DNA from: an uncultured Oscillospiraceae bacterium
GTDB taxonomy: Bacteria; Bacillota; Clostridia; Oscillospirales; Acutalibacteraceae
Assembly (NCBI GenBank): GCA_900546265.1
Contig: URCA01000003.1
Location: 62,001 to 126,000 of the forward strand
Direction: 5' to 3'
DNA length: 64,000 nt
Below the pieces are notes generated by a model. The model ran no database searches and was not told the DNA's origin. It saw only the letters and a program-made list of their open reading frames with translations. Below, in pieces: positions 15,880 through 23,511 of the stretch. Each line of letters starts with the position of its first letter. The first letter of the stretch is position 1. Made by a program: the position numbers and the translations under genes.

Positions 15880-18289
15880 TTTTATAGGTAATTGCTTTTA
15901 CCGTTACGGTGTTCATCTCAGCAGACGCAGTTTTTACGGCAAAAGGTCCTGTATACTTGAAAGTTCTTGCCGTACCAACCACAGGAAGGCTTCCGTCTAC
16001 CGTATAGTAAATGTCTGACTTCTCCTCTGTGGTGCTGAGAGTTACCATTACCGTTTCATCATTGCTATACATGCCGGTATATGTGCTGGGATTTGTGGAA
16101 ACCTCCGGCACTGCCAGCATATCGCCCAGGTTGTTACCTTCAATGGTATTGAGATCCGGAACAATTCTAAGAGTTGCCCACCATCCCATAGCCGTCACAT
16201 AAACCTGCACATAGGTCGGTTCTTCCAACGAATCAATCTCGATGGTTTCTGTAATCCGATCAATACCGTCCGGATATGGTTCTGTAGGCTGTGGATCGTC
16301 TACAATCCATTCGCCGTTTACTTTGTGCTTCAGCCCTTGCACCAAATTTGACATAGTGCCATCGTCTGATTCCGTCTTGATGGTCAGTGTCATATAAACT
16401 TTGCCGTCTTCAACTTTAACAGGAACAGCCTCTTTATCAAAGTAGTTTCCAGACATAGATGCATCATTGGAAATATCTTTTAAGCACTGGATATCGACTG
16501 TATAATCGCCATCCGGCAGAAGGTTTGTATTCTGAACTTTCTCGACGGTATCCTGTTTGAGTTTCACCTGGAATGAAACAGTATTGCCGTTTTCCTCGGC
16601 TGTCAAAAGAGCGGTATCCCCTTTATAGTAAAGGGTAATATCAACCATACTCAAATCGGAACCGCTGATCGGAGTAACTGTCAACACCTGATCTTCTGTA
16701 TAGATATTCTGCTTGAAGTTTTCCAAACCAGCCTTTGTCATATTTAAGGTCACTGTCATTTTTCCGTTTTCAGATTTTACGGGAACAGCCGTAGTCTGAA
16801 AATAGGAAGCCAATTCAGAAACATTGCCATCAGCGTTTAGCACTTCTATATCCGGAGTATAGTTTCCATCGTCCAGCATTTCAAATACTTCAGGATTATC
16901 GTTTTTCTTTAGGCTGGCCTTATCGACTTTAAAAGTCAGACCAACGCTGGAGCTATTCGTGCTGGGAGAAGTTCCAGTATAAATCGGACGACGCAGGTCT
17001 GTTGTTTCCAAAAAAACATAATTCTGTTTTTCCCCGCTTACAGGGACCAGCGTTGCGGTATTTGTCTGCGAGCTTGTCTCTTTTCCATAAATTGCATAAT
17101 ACAGATTCCCGGTTTCACCGTAGGCATAATCTTTATTCACTATGAGTCGAATGGTTGCTTTCCCGTCCTTTACATCAACTGCGGCATCATCTGTTACAAA
17201 ATATGCAGCCTGTGACTGCAATGCATATTCCACAGTTACTTCACCTGTATAGGAACCGTCTGCGATCATCGGCTCTTCAGCCAGATCAATCAGATAATTG
17301 ATTTGAGGGATAATTTCTACTTTGTTATAGAAAGACATGGACATATCCCCCATTGAAGCAGAAGCTTCACACCACATATAGATAGGATTTCCAAGCTGCT
17401 CTTCCGTTCCAAGTGAAATATGAAACTCGTATACCTCCGCTCCGTTATATGTGGTTTCAATAGGCGTAATTGCAGTATGCGTCTGTTTATTGCTGTCCGA
17501 TGGATCAATTTCGACGATATGGAAATTCTTCATGGTCGCTGAGAACATCCCTGTTTTCGCCATACGTAGCAGAAGCGTATATTCCCCATTTTTCTCGACC
17601 AGTTCTACCTCATCTGTATAGGCGCTTATGGCGTTGTCAATTCCGCCGCTGGTAGTCATCATGCTTCCGTCTTCATCAGGAATTTTAATGATTTCTGCCG
17701 CTTTTGCGGAATCTACTTCCAGTTTAATCGTATGGGTAGCCTCGGTATCCCCTTCAGCAGGCGGCTGATCCCCGCCTTCCGCTTCGGCCTTACTGAAATC
17801 AAAGCAGAGAGCGGATTCAAAACCAGCTTCCACGGACGATGTATAATGTACGGTAGTAACAAGATAGTCCTCTGTGTAATCAATCGTAAAACTGATTTGA
17901 TCCACATTGCCGTCTTGGTCCGTATCACTAACAGCTGCCTCCGTATAATTCTCTTCGTCCTGCAAGCGATACTGGAACTTTGTTACATAATCTGTTCCAT
18001 CTTGCACAGCGGAGAGCGTCACTGCCATTTTTCCGTCCTTAACCTCGATTGTGGCGGGAGTTTTTATAAGTGCATTTGGTTTTCCCACCGCCACCTCATA
18101 TATTTGGCCAGCCCTGTAATAATTAAAGCTAAAGGGAACCTTGTAGATCCCATCTGCCAATGAAACGCTAGATGTTGCTGAAGCAAAGACATTGGCAACA
18201 CCCATGCTCATGACCATCATCACGGCCAGCAGAACTGCCAGGCTCCGTTTGAGCCACGACTGTTTTGTCGTTGTCATTGTATATACCAT
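15848..18289 (-). CDS. NEAT-domain haem receptor, N-terminal half with signal peptide (split by frameshift)
   Basis: 813 codons from ATG 18289, with GGGAG 8 nt upstream. A signal peptide (KRSLAVLLAVMMVMSMGV, cleaved near VFASA) is followed by NEAT-like domains. The first starts at about 45 (LADGIYKVPFSFNYYRAG). Later ones include DGSYTGEVTVEYALQSQAAYF, DGNYTPDIEVLNADGN and DGDYTVDIQCLKDISNDASM. A chitobiase-C-like Ig domain (SDIYYTVDGSLPV) reaches the frame end at AITYKNGEKILFQEL. That domain is interrupted, and its missing strand (KSFSKSYDIIF) is in the next frame. The intact parent would have been a wall-anchored receptor of about 1,560 residues that takes haem from haemoproteins. In its present form this half would be secreted but not anchored. 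Confidence 0.82.
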   Translation of the reverse strand: MVYTMTTTKQSWLKRSLAVLLAVMMVMSMGVANVFASATSSVSLADGIYKVPFSFNYYRAGQIYEVAVGKPNALIKTPATIEVKDGKMAVTLSAVQDGTDYVTKFQYRLQDEENYTEAAVSDTDQDGNVDQISFTIDYTEDYLVTTVHYTSSVEAGFESALCFDFSKAEAEGGDQPPAEGDTEATHTIKLEVDSAKAAEIIKIPDEDGSMMTTSGGIDNAISAYTDEVELVEKNGEYTLLLRMAKTGMFSATMKNFHIVEIDPSDSNKQTHTAITPIETTYNGAEVYEFHISLGTEEQLGNPIYMWCEASASMGDMSMSFYNKVEIIPQINYLIDLAEEPMIADGSYTGEVTVEYALQSQAAYFVTDDAAVDVKDGKATIRLIVNKDYAYGETGNLYYAIYGKETSSQTNTATLVPVSGEKQNYVFLETTDLRRPIYTGTSPSTNSSSVGLTFKVDKASLKKNDNPEVFEMLDDGNYTPDIEVLNADGNVSELASYFQTTAVPVKSENGKMTVTLNMTKAGLENFKQNIYTEDQVLTVTPISGSDLSMVDITLYYKGDTALLTAEENGNTVSFQVKLKQDTVEKVQNTNLLPDGDYTVDIQCLKDISNDASMSGNYFDKEAVPVKVEDGKVYMTLTIKTESDDGTMSNLVQGLKHKVNGEWIVDDPQPTEPYPDGIDRITETIEIDSLEEPTYVQVYVTAMGWWATLRIVPDLNTIEGNNLGDMLAVPEVSTNPSTYTGMYSNDETVMVTLSTTEEKSDIYYTVDGSLPVVGTARTFKYTGPFAVKTASAEMNTVTVKAITYKNGEKILFQEL

Positions 18290-18325
18290 TTCATGTTCTC
18301 CCTCAAGGGGGAAATAAATATTGTG

Positions 18326-18343
18326 GTTAGTGTTTTCTAACCA
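18326..18343. promoter_or_regulatory. Metal-box operator a (GGTTAG-TGTTTT-CTAACC)
   Basis: A perfect 6-6-6 palindrome 37 bases upstream of the NEAT gene start. It matches the RGTTAG-N6-CTAACY consensus shared by six other sites in the cargo. Confidence 0.65.
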
Positions 18344-18367
18344 TCTTTCAAAAAATTTTTGCCGCTT

Positions 18368-18394
18368 CTACGGCGAATCCTTGATACGGCTCAT
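18368..18394 (-). other. Micro-ORF with strong ribosome binding site in the haem-operon leader
   Basis: ATG 18394 preceded by AGGAGG at 5 nt encodes MSRIKDSP then TAG. The stop lies in a small stem (GCCG-TAGAAG-CGGC) followed by AAAAATTTTTT. It is in frame with the NEAT gene beyond the TAG. It could be a leader peptide, but chance is not excluded. Confidence 0.35.
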
Positions 18395-18420
18395 GGGCTC
18401 CTCCTTCTATTGTTTCTGGT

Positions 18421-18451
18421 CAGGAGGCCGAGCTGTGAACTCGCCCTCCTG
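18421..18451. other. Strong hairpin in the haem-operon leader
   Basis: CAGGAGG-c-CGAG pairs with CTCG-c-CCTCCTG around a 7-nt loop. It has no T-run and lies between two metal boxes in the untranslated leader. Possible RNA control element. Confidence 0.4.
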
Positions 18452-18486
18452 GTATATTCATTTTGTGTAGGAGGCCGCCTATCCGA

Positions 18487-18504
18487 AGTTAGCAATAGCT
18501 AACT
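18487..18504. promoter_or_regulatory. Metal-box operator b (AGTTAG-CAATAG-CTAACT)
   Basis: A palindrome with 7-bp perfect arms (AGTTAGC/GCTAACT), about 200 bases upstream of the NEAT gene. I could not place a convincing -35/-10 pair beside it. The 18505-18900 stretch otherwise holds no gene I can support, only A/T-rich sequence and short inverted repeats, including TTGAACC/GGTTCAA at 18850-18869. Confidence 0.65.
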
Positions 18505-18901
18505 AAACCCCTGAAAAAATACCCCTTCCAGAGTTTTTTGAGGCAGCCCGCTTCACCTGTTCTTTTTTGGCTTCGTCCTATGGAGATAACCCATATCTCA
18601 AAAGCCTTCCTTTGTCCCGAAGGGAACTGTTGTTTCCAGCTTTCTCCCTCAGAGCATAAATAGTTGGATTTTTCTGCTTCATAAACTGGTTTGTCTTTTC
18701 CAATTTATTCCACAGTTTCCCTAAAGCACTCTCAGTATATCGGTTTGTCTTTTTGTTGTCAATCGAAATTCTGTACCAAACCCGGGCCAAACAGCCCTTT
18801 TTGACCTCAAAAAAGGCCCGGAGCCCGCATCATTACAGAAAAAACGCACTTGAACCAAACACGGTTCAAAAAATTTTTATTGCCCCCTTGACAGCCCTGT
18901 T

Positions 18902-19741
18902 TCAGTGGATAAACATGGTAAAAATCGCCGAGCTCTCCGGCATATGCATATCTCCAACGCTGCACTGCATTTTCAAGCATACGCTGCCGTGGAGCAGGGT
19001 GTCCCGGCCCTTTCCCATGGCGATGAAATTCAGCGCCGTCACCGGAAAATACACATACCGACCGTCAATCCCGCCGTCCCGGAATTCCCCATCGTACAGA
19101 TACTGCATTTTGTTGACCCGGCCCTCCATCTTCTTGCCGCTGGACATGGACTCGGCGGACACGGTTTTTACCGCCAGATACACCAGCCCCTCGTGGTCTT
19201 TTACGATCAGCTCACAAGGGTTTTCAAACCCTTTGTTTGCCATGGAGAGATTGTTGTGGTTCTTGATCTGCTCCCGGTAAATGATGAACGGGAAGTAATA
19301 GCTGCCGTCCTTGAGGTAGTTGCAGATATCCCCGCCGTGAAAGTCCCGGTGCCCGGCGAAGATCTCCTTGAGGCGCATCCTTCCCTCCTGCTCGGCAAGG
19401 CGATCCATAAATTCATCAGAAAAGCCGGCCGACAGCGCCCGCAGGGCATTTTCTTTGATTTGCGCGGGCGGGATATCCTGGTACTGCATATACTGCTCCA
19501 GGATTTTCCGCTGGTGCAGCAGCTGCTGGGCCGTTCTTTTCCCGGCAGTGGTCAACACCGACTTTCGCCCCTCTACACGCTCCATCAGCGCCAGCTCGTC
19601 CAGGCTGTCCAGGATATGTGTCAGGGTGGATTTCGGCTTATTCAAATATCGGGCGGCGTCGGTCACCGTCCGCTTTTTCGGTTCCGCTTCCAAAAAATAT
19701 AATAACAGCTGGATTTGGATACCGTTCAGATTTTCAGACAT
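18902..19741 (-). CDS. Winged-helix regulator with uncharacterised C-terminal sensor domain
   Basis: 279 residues from ATG 19741, preceded by AAGAGGGG; ATG 19765 is the alternative. Residues about 1-85 form a MarR/DtxR-like winged helix: IQLLLYFLEAEP, TVTDAARYLNKPKSTLTHIL, DSLDELALMERVEGRKSVL, TTAGKRTAQQLL. The remaining 190 residues match no domain I know. They contain GHRDFHGGDICNYL, YYFPFIIYREQIKNH and CLKMQCSVGDMHM, with Cys and His residues that could bind metal. There is no membrane segment. It is transcribed from one half of a mirror-symmetric divergent promoter with a metal box over the start, opposite the ferrosome-like genes. It probably regulates that locus. Confidence 0.6.
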   Translation of the reverse strand: MSENLNGIQIQLLLYFLEAEPKKRTVTDAARYLNKPKSTLTHILDSLDELALMERVEGRKSVLTTAGKRTAQQLLHQRKILEQYMQYQDIPPAQIKENALRALSAGFSDEFMDRLAEQEGRMRLKEIFAGHRDFHGGDICNYLKDGSYYFPFIIYREQIKNHNNLSMANKGFENPCELIVKDHEGLVYLAVKTVSAESMSSGKKMEGRVNKMQYLYDGEFRDGGIDGRYVYFPVTALNFIAMGKGRDTLLHGSVCLKMQCSVGDMHMPESSAIFTMFIH

Positions 19742-19853
19742 AAAAAAATCCCCTCTTCCTGTCATTCGATGTATACGAAAACAAGCCTGCGCGCTTTGAA
19801 GCAGCGAACCGGCATCTTTTTTCTATATACAGTTTCAGGCTTTAGGGAGTTTT

Positions 19854-19871
19854 GGTTAGTTATCGCTAACT
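19854..19871. promoter_or_regulatory. Metal-box operator c (GGTTAG-TTATCG-CTAACT)
   Basis: Located 6 bases downstream of the minus-strand -10 (TATACT), so a bound repressor would cover the start point of the winged-helix gene transcript. Confidence 0.7.
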
Positions 19872-19877
19872 ACATTT

Positions 19878-19906
19878 AGTATATCATACCTTTCTCCCTT
19901 TGTCAA
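19878..19906 (-). promoter_or_regulatory. Sigma-A promoter for the winged-helix regulator
   Basis: On the minus strand, TTGACA (19906-19901), a 17-nt spacer and TATACT (19883-19878). The -35 and spacer are an inverted copy of the plus-strand promoter at 19919-19947. Confidence 0.8.
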
Positions 19907-19918
19907 GTAAAAAATCAT

Positions 19919-19947
19919 TTGACAAAGGGAGAAAGTTGGAGTATACT
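19919..19947 (+). promoter_or_regulatory. Sigma-A promoter for the ferrosome-like operon
   Basis: TTGACA (19919-19924), 17-nt spacer, TATACT (19942-19947). It is back to back with the minus-strand promoter, with 12 bases between the two -35 boxes. Confidence 0.8.
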
Positions 19948-19949
19948 TT

Positions 19950-19967
19950 AGTTAGTTATTGCTAACC
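19950..19967. promoter_or_regulatory. Metal-box operator d (AGTTAG-TTATTG-CTAACC)
   Basis: Starts 2 bases after the plus-strand -10, covering the likely transcription start of the small membrane protein and P-type ATPase genes. Confidence 0.7.
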
Positions 19968-20090
19968 TCTGCGGATGGGCGTTTTTTTATGGAGAAAAAT
20001 CTCAACGAAACAGCCAGAATCGGTAAAAAGCCGAAGAATGTTGACGGCAGGCTTATGTAAAAGAAAATCGTTCTGTGAGGAGGATTTGCT

Positions 20091-20171
20091 GTGAAACAAC
20101 ATCGTTTTTGGGCATGGGGCGCTGTGATCTGTATGATTATGCTAATCATTACGGGCTACAAACACAAATAA
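20091..20171 (+). CDS. Tiny single-pass membrane peptide
   Basis: 26 residues from GTG 20091, with GAGGAGG 7 nt upstream: MKQHRFWAWGAVICMIMLI followed by ITGYKHK. The strong ribosome binding site, basic ends and one membrane helix suggest a real gene. It recalls very short DUF6219-type proteins (weak memory). It is first in the operon with the DUF6110-like and P-type ATPase genes. Confidence 0.5.
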   Translation: MKQHRFWAWGAVICMIMLIITGYKHK

Positions 20172-20183
20172 GAGAAAGGATGA

Positions 20184-20486
20184 ATGAAGATGCGCATTTA
20201 TTCAAAGCTGGCCTGCTTTATCGGCGGCGTGCTGTTCGGTTCTGTCGGAATCAAGCTGCTTTCCAGCAAGGACGCAAAAAAAGCGTATACCCATATAACT
20301 GCCGCCGGCCTGCGTATGAAGGATTCGGCGATGAAGACCGTTACTTCGGTGCAGGAAAACGCCGGGGATATTTTGGCTTCCGCTAAGGATATCAACGAAA
20401 AGCGGGCCGCGAAAGAAGCGGAGGAAAAAGCCGCCGCTGAAATCGCTGACGAAAACAATGAGGAAAACAAAGAGCCGGAAGAATGA
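20184..20486 (+). CDS. DUF6110-like membrane protein, FezA-like (candidate ferrosome protein)
   Basis: 100 residues from ATG 20184 (GAAAGGA upstream; ATG 20190 also possible). A single Gly-rich hydrophobic segment at about 8-26, LACFIGGVLFGSVGIKLL, is followed by an amphipathic region and an acidic/Lys-rich tail (EKRAAKEAEEKAAAE). This matches DUF6110 proteins found directly upstream of P1B-type ATPases. In Clostridioides difficile the membrane protein FezA and ATPase FezB are both needed to form ferrosomes and are repressed by iron (recalled from the literature). The same two-gene order and a metal-box promoter are seen here. That it is the FezA counterpart is inferred. Confidence 0.62.
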   Translation: MKMRIYSKLACFIGGVLFGSVGIKLLSSKDAKKAYTHITAAGLRMKDSAMKTVTSVQENAGDILASAKDINEKRAAKEAEEKAAAEIADENNEENKEPEE

Positions 20487-20498
20487 ATCATCCGCAGC

Positions 20499-20528
20499 AA
20501 AGGGAGCCGTGACTGCGGCTCCCTTTTT
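20499..20528 (+). terminator. Terminator/attenuator between the FezA-like and ATPase genes
   Basis: AAAGGGAGCCG pairs with CGGCTCCCTTT around a 6-nt loop (TGACTG), ending in T5. It would make the small membrane protein more abundant than the ATPase. Confidence 0.7.
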
Positions 20529-20543
20529 CATGGAGGTTTTTCA

Positions 20544-22652
20544 ATGAATGCAGTAATCATACACGAGAGCCGCGGACGGATGCGGCTGCAATGCAGGCTG
20601 AAACAAAAGGAAATGAGCCTGCGTCAGGCAGATCTGCTGGAAGCATGGTTCCAGAAGCAGAGCTGGACCAGTCGGGTAACGGTACATGAACGCACCGGCT
20701 GCGTCATCCTGTACTATACCGGAGCCAGAGAGACGGTTCTGCAGGCTGTACGGCGGTTTTCCTGGGAGCAGGCGGAACAAAACGTATCTCTGCCGGCTCA
20801 CAGCAGCCGCATGCTCAACCGCCAGTTTGAGGAAAAGCTGGTGGGAAAGGTGGCATTCAAGCTTGTGAGCACGCTGTTTTTCCCTGCGCCCCTGCGGATC
20901 GCCCGCGTGCTGTGGCACGCCTTCCCTTTTCTGCATAAAGGGTTGTGCTGTTTGAAGCAGGGTAAAATCAAAGTGGAACTGCTGGACGCCGTTTCTATCT
21001 CCCTTTCCATGATCCGACAGGATTTTTCCACAGCTGGTTCGGTGATGTTCCTGCTGGAGCTGGGTGAGCTTCTGGAGGAATGGACAAGGAAAAAATCGGT
21101 GCAGGATTTGGCGCAGTGTATGTCTCTTAATGTAGACCGCGTCTGGTTGAGCACACCGGCCGGCGAAGTGTTGACCCCAGTATCCCAAATCCGTCCGGGG
21201 GATCGGATTGTGGTCCGTATCGGCGGCGTCATACCAGTGGACGGCATGGTGACAGACGGCGAAGTGATGGTCAACCAGGCTTCTTTAACGGGGGAATCCC
21301 TGCCTGTGGCCAAACGGCCGGGCGGCCTTGTCTATGCGGGAACCACCATAGCGGAGGGGGCCTGTACGATAGAGGTCCGGCAAACCTCCGGCCAGAGCCG
21401 CTACGATCAGATCGTCGCCATGATTGAACACTCGGAGCAGATGAAGTCGGCGGCGGAAAGCAAGGCGGCTAATCTGGCGGACAAACTGGTGCCCTATACC
21501 TTTGCGGGCAGCCTGCTCAGTCTTATCCTGACTCGGAACATCACACGGGCGCTGTCGGTGCTGATGGTGGACTTTTCCTGCGCGCTGAAGCTTGCCATGC
21601 CCCTGGCCGTACTCTCCGCCATGCGTGAGGCCGGCCGGGAGCATATCACGGTAAAGGGCGGGAAGTTTCTGGAAAAGATTGCCCAGGCCGATACGGTGGT
21701 ATTCGATAAGACCGGCACCCTGACCCGCGCCTGTCCCAAGGTAGCCCAGGTAATTCCTTTCGACGGCCGCGATGAAGAGGAAATGCTGCGGCTGGCGGCC
21801 TGCCTGGAAGAACATTTCCCCCACTCTATGGCCAACGCCGTTGTGGAGGAAGCAAAGCGCCGGGGTCTCAAACACGAGGAGCTCCATTCCAAGGTCAATT
21901 ACCTGGTAGCGCATGGGATTTCCAGCTCTGTCGGGCAGGAACGTGTGCTCATCGGCAGCGCTCACTTTATTTTTGAGGACGAAGGCTGCACGGTTCCCGC
22001 CGGAGAACAGGAGAAATTCACCGCCCTGCCTTTGGAATACTCTCATCTGTATCTGGCAATCGACGGTCAACTGGCGGCTGTCATCTGCATCGCCGATCCT
22101 CTGCGGGAAGAAGTGCCGGACGTTCTTGCCGTCCTGCGCGGGCTGGGGATACAAAAGACCATCATGCTGACCGGTGACAGCCAGCGCACGGCCGAAGCGG
22201 TTGCTTCCCATATCGGGGTCGATGAATTTCGTGCTGAGGTGCTGCCGGAGGATAAGGCAAATTATGTAGCGGCGCTGCGGGCACAGGGGCACACCGTTAT
22301 TATGGTGGGAGACGGCATCAACGACTCTCCCGCGTTGTCCGAAGCCGACGTGGGAATCGCCATCAGCGACGGCGCCGCCATTGCGCAGGAGATTGCCGAC
22401 ATCACCATTGCAGCGGAAAGCCTGTGGGAGCTGGTTCGGTTGCGGATGCTCTCCATGGAGCTGATGAAACGTATCCATGCAATTTACCGCTTTGTGCTTG
22501 GCTTTAACGGAGGTTTGATCGCCCTGGGCGTTGCCGGGGTTTTGCCACCGTCCACATCGGCCGCGTTACACAATCTCTCCACCCTGGGTATCAGCATACA
22601 CAGCATGACGCCCCTCCCCATGCGCGATAATAAAGAAACACGAAAAAAATAA
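20544..22652 (+). CDS. P1B-type heavy-metal ATPase, FezB-like (candidate ferrosome iron pump)
   Basis: 702 residues. TGES actuator loop at 249-252, catalytic DKTGTLT at 388-394, TGDS loop, and GDGINDSPAL hinge are all present, so the pump is complete. Two features differ from Cu/Zn/Cd pumps. The usual CPC-type membrane motif is replaced by FSCALKL (S345-C346-A347), and the N-terminal domain (about 1-75, starting HESRGRMRLQ) lacks the CxxC of HMA domains. Both fit the P1B-6-like group that includes the ferrosome ATPase FezB. It is expressed from a metal-box promoter with the FezA-like protein. Iron as the substrate is inferred; other divalent metals are possible. Confidence 0.75.
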   Translation: MNAVIIHESRGRMRLQCRLKQKEMSLRQADLLEAWFQKQSWTSRVTVHERTGCVILYYTGARETVLQAVRRFSWEQAEQNVSLPAHSSRMLNRQFEEKLVGKVAFKLVSTLFFPAPLRIARVLWHAFPFLHKGLCCLKQGKIKVELLDAVSISLSMIRQDFSTAGSVMFLLELGELLEEWTRKKSVQDLAQCMSLNVDRVWLSTPAGEVLTPVSQIRPGDRIVVRIGGVIPVDGMVTDGEVMVNQASLTGESLPVAKRPGGLVYAGTTIAEGACTIEVRQTSGQSRYDQIVAMIEHSEQMKSAAESKAANLADKLVPYTFAGSLLSLILTRNITRALSVLMVDFSCALKLAMPLAVLSAMREAGREHITVKGGKFLEKIAQADTVVFDKTGTLTRACPKVAQVIPFDGRDEEEMLRLAACLEEHFPHSMANAVVEEAKRRGLKHEELHSKVNYLVAHGISSSVGQERVLIGSAHFIFEDEGCTVPAGEQEKFTALPLEYSHLYLAIDGQLAAVICIADPLREEVPDVLAVLRGLGIQKTIMLTGDSQRTAEAVASHIGVDEFRAEVLPEDKANYVAALRAQGHTVIMVGDGINDSPALSEADVGIAISDGAAIAQEIADITIAAESLWELVRLRMLSMELMKRIHAIYRFVLGFNGGLIALGVAGVLPPSTSAALHNLSTLGISIHSMTPLPMRDNKETRKK

Positions 22653-22658
22653 GACGAG

Positions 22659-22696
22659 GCGTACAGAACCCCCTCCCCGGTTCTGTACGCTTTTTT
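22659..22696 (+). terminator. Rho-independent terminator of the ferrosome-like operon
   Basis: GCGTACAGAACC and GGTTCTGTACGC form a 12-bp perfect stem with an 8-nt loop, followed by T6. Confidence 0.9.
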
Positions 22697-22771
22697 CTGA
22701 AAAGAGATTATTGTAATGAATGGCATCTCCAATCAAAACTAAGTCCATCCACAAAAAGGATCTTTTCCCCC

Positions 22772-22800
22772 TTGACATGACAGGATATCTGATGTATCAT
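22772..22800 (+). promoter_or_regulatory. Promoter of the tetR gene
   Basis: TTGACA (22772-22777), 17-nt spacer, TATCAT (22795-22800). An inverted repeat ATAACA-N14-TGTTAT (22799-22824) follows at the expected start site and may be the TetR operator. Confidence 0.7.
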
Positions 22801-22836
22801 AACATCGTTACATAGCACTGTTATATGGAGGTTGCG

Positions 22837-23454
22837 ATGGAAGAAAAATCACCGGATACATTAGCAAGGATACAGCAGGCCGCTTTAGAGGAATTTTCCG
22901 AGAAAGGGTTTCTCGGCGCTTCTTTGCGGCAGATCGTAAAGAACGCCGGGGTGACCACGGGGGCTTTTTATGGTTACTTTTCCAGCAAGGAAGCACTGTT
23001 CGCTGCCATCGTAGAACCCCATGCCGCCGCCCTAATGGGAAGGTTTATGGAAGCGCAGACCGGCTTTGCCGAGCTGCCGGAGGAAGATCAGCCGGAGCAC
23101 ATGGGCGAAGCCTCCAGCGATTATGTGGACTGGATGGTGGACTACATCTGCGAGCACCGAGAACCGGTCAAACTGCTGCTCTGCCGGGCGGAGGGGACTT
23201 CCTACGAGCATTTTGTCCACAACATGGTGGAGGTAGAGGTGGAATATACCCTTAAATACATGGAGGTGCTGCGCCATCTGGGCAAGGATATCCCGCAGCT
23301 GGATCAATCCCTCTGCCATATCATCGCCAGCGGCATGTTCAACGGACTGTTTGAAATTGTAATCCACGATATGCCCCGCGAACAGGCATTCCAGGATGTG
23401 GCACAGTTTCGGAGCTTCTACACAGCCGGCTGGCTGAAATTGATGGGACAATAG
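22837..23454 (+). CDS. TetR-family transcriptional regulator
   Basis: 205 residues from ATG 22837, 5 nt after TGGAGG; ATG 22825 lies upstream of the ribosome binding site. The N-terminal HTH is typical: ARIQQAALEEFSEKGFLGA, SLRQIVKNAGVTTGAFYGYF, SSKEALF. The C-terminal ligand domain has no recognisable family. The gene directly precedes the ABC pair, with a metal box between them. It probably controls its own expression and that of the transporter in response to a ligand, with the metal box adding iron control. The inverted repeat at its promoter supports autoregulation. Confidence 0.85.
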   Translation: MEEKSPDTLARIQQAALEEFSEKGFLGASLRQIVKNAGVTTGAFYGYFSSKEALFAAIVEPHAAALMGRFMEAQTGFAELPEEDQPEHMGEASSDYVDWMVDYICEHREPVKLLLCRAEGTSYEHFVHNMVEVEVEYTLKYMEVLRHLGKDIPQLDQSLCHIIASGMFNGLFEIVIHDMPREQAFQDVAQFRSFYTAGWLKLMGQ

Positions 23455-23474
23455 TCCTGTCTTTTTTGCGCACG

Positions 23475-23492
23475 AGTTAGTTATTGCTAACC
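23475..23492. promoter_or_regulatory. Metal-box operator e (AGTTAG-TTATTG-CTAACC)
   Basis: All 18 bases are identical to operator d. It lies 19 bases before the ABC transporter start, between tetR and the transporter. No clear -35/-10 is visible next to it. Confidence 0.65.
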
Positions 23493-23511
23493 TTTGAAGG
23501 AGGTTGTTTGG

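Noticed and set aside
18326..18504. Calling the metal boxes classical DtxR/IdeR sites
   Set aside because: The half-sites match but the spacer is 6 nt, not 1, so I kept a neutral name.
18578..18790. 70-codon minus-strand frame in the haem-operon leader
   Set aside because: No ribosome binding site, biased composition and no recognisable domain; likely a chance frame.
19989..20060. 23-codon frame just after operator d (MEKNLNETARIGKK...)
   Set aside because: No Shine-Dalgarno sequence and no domain; more likely untranslated leader.
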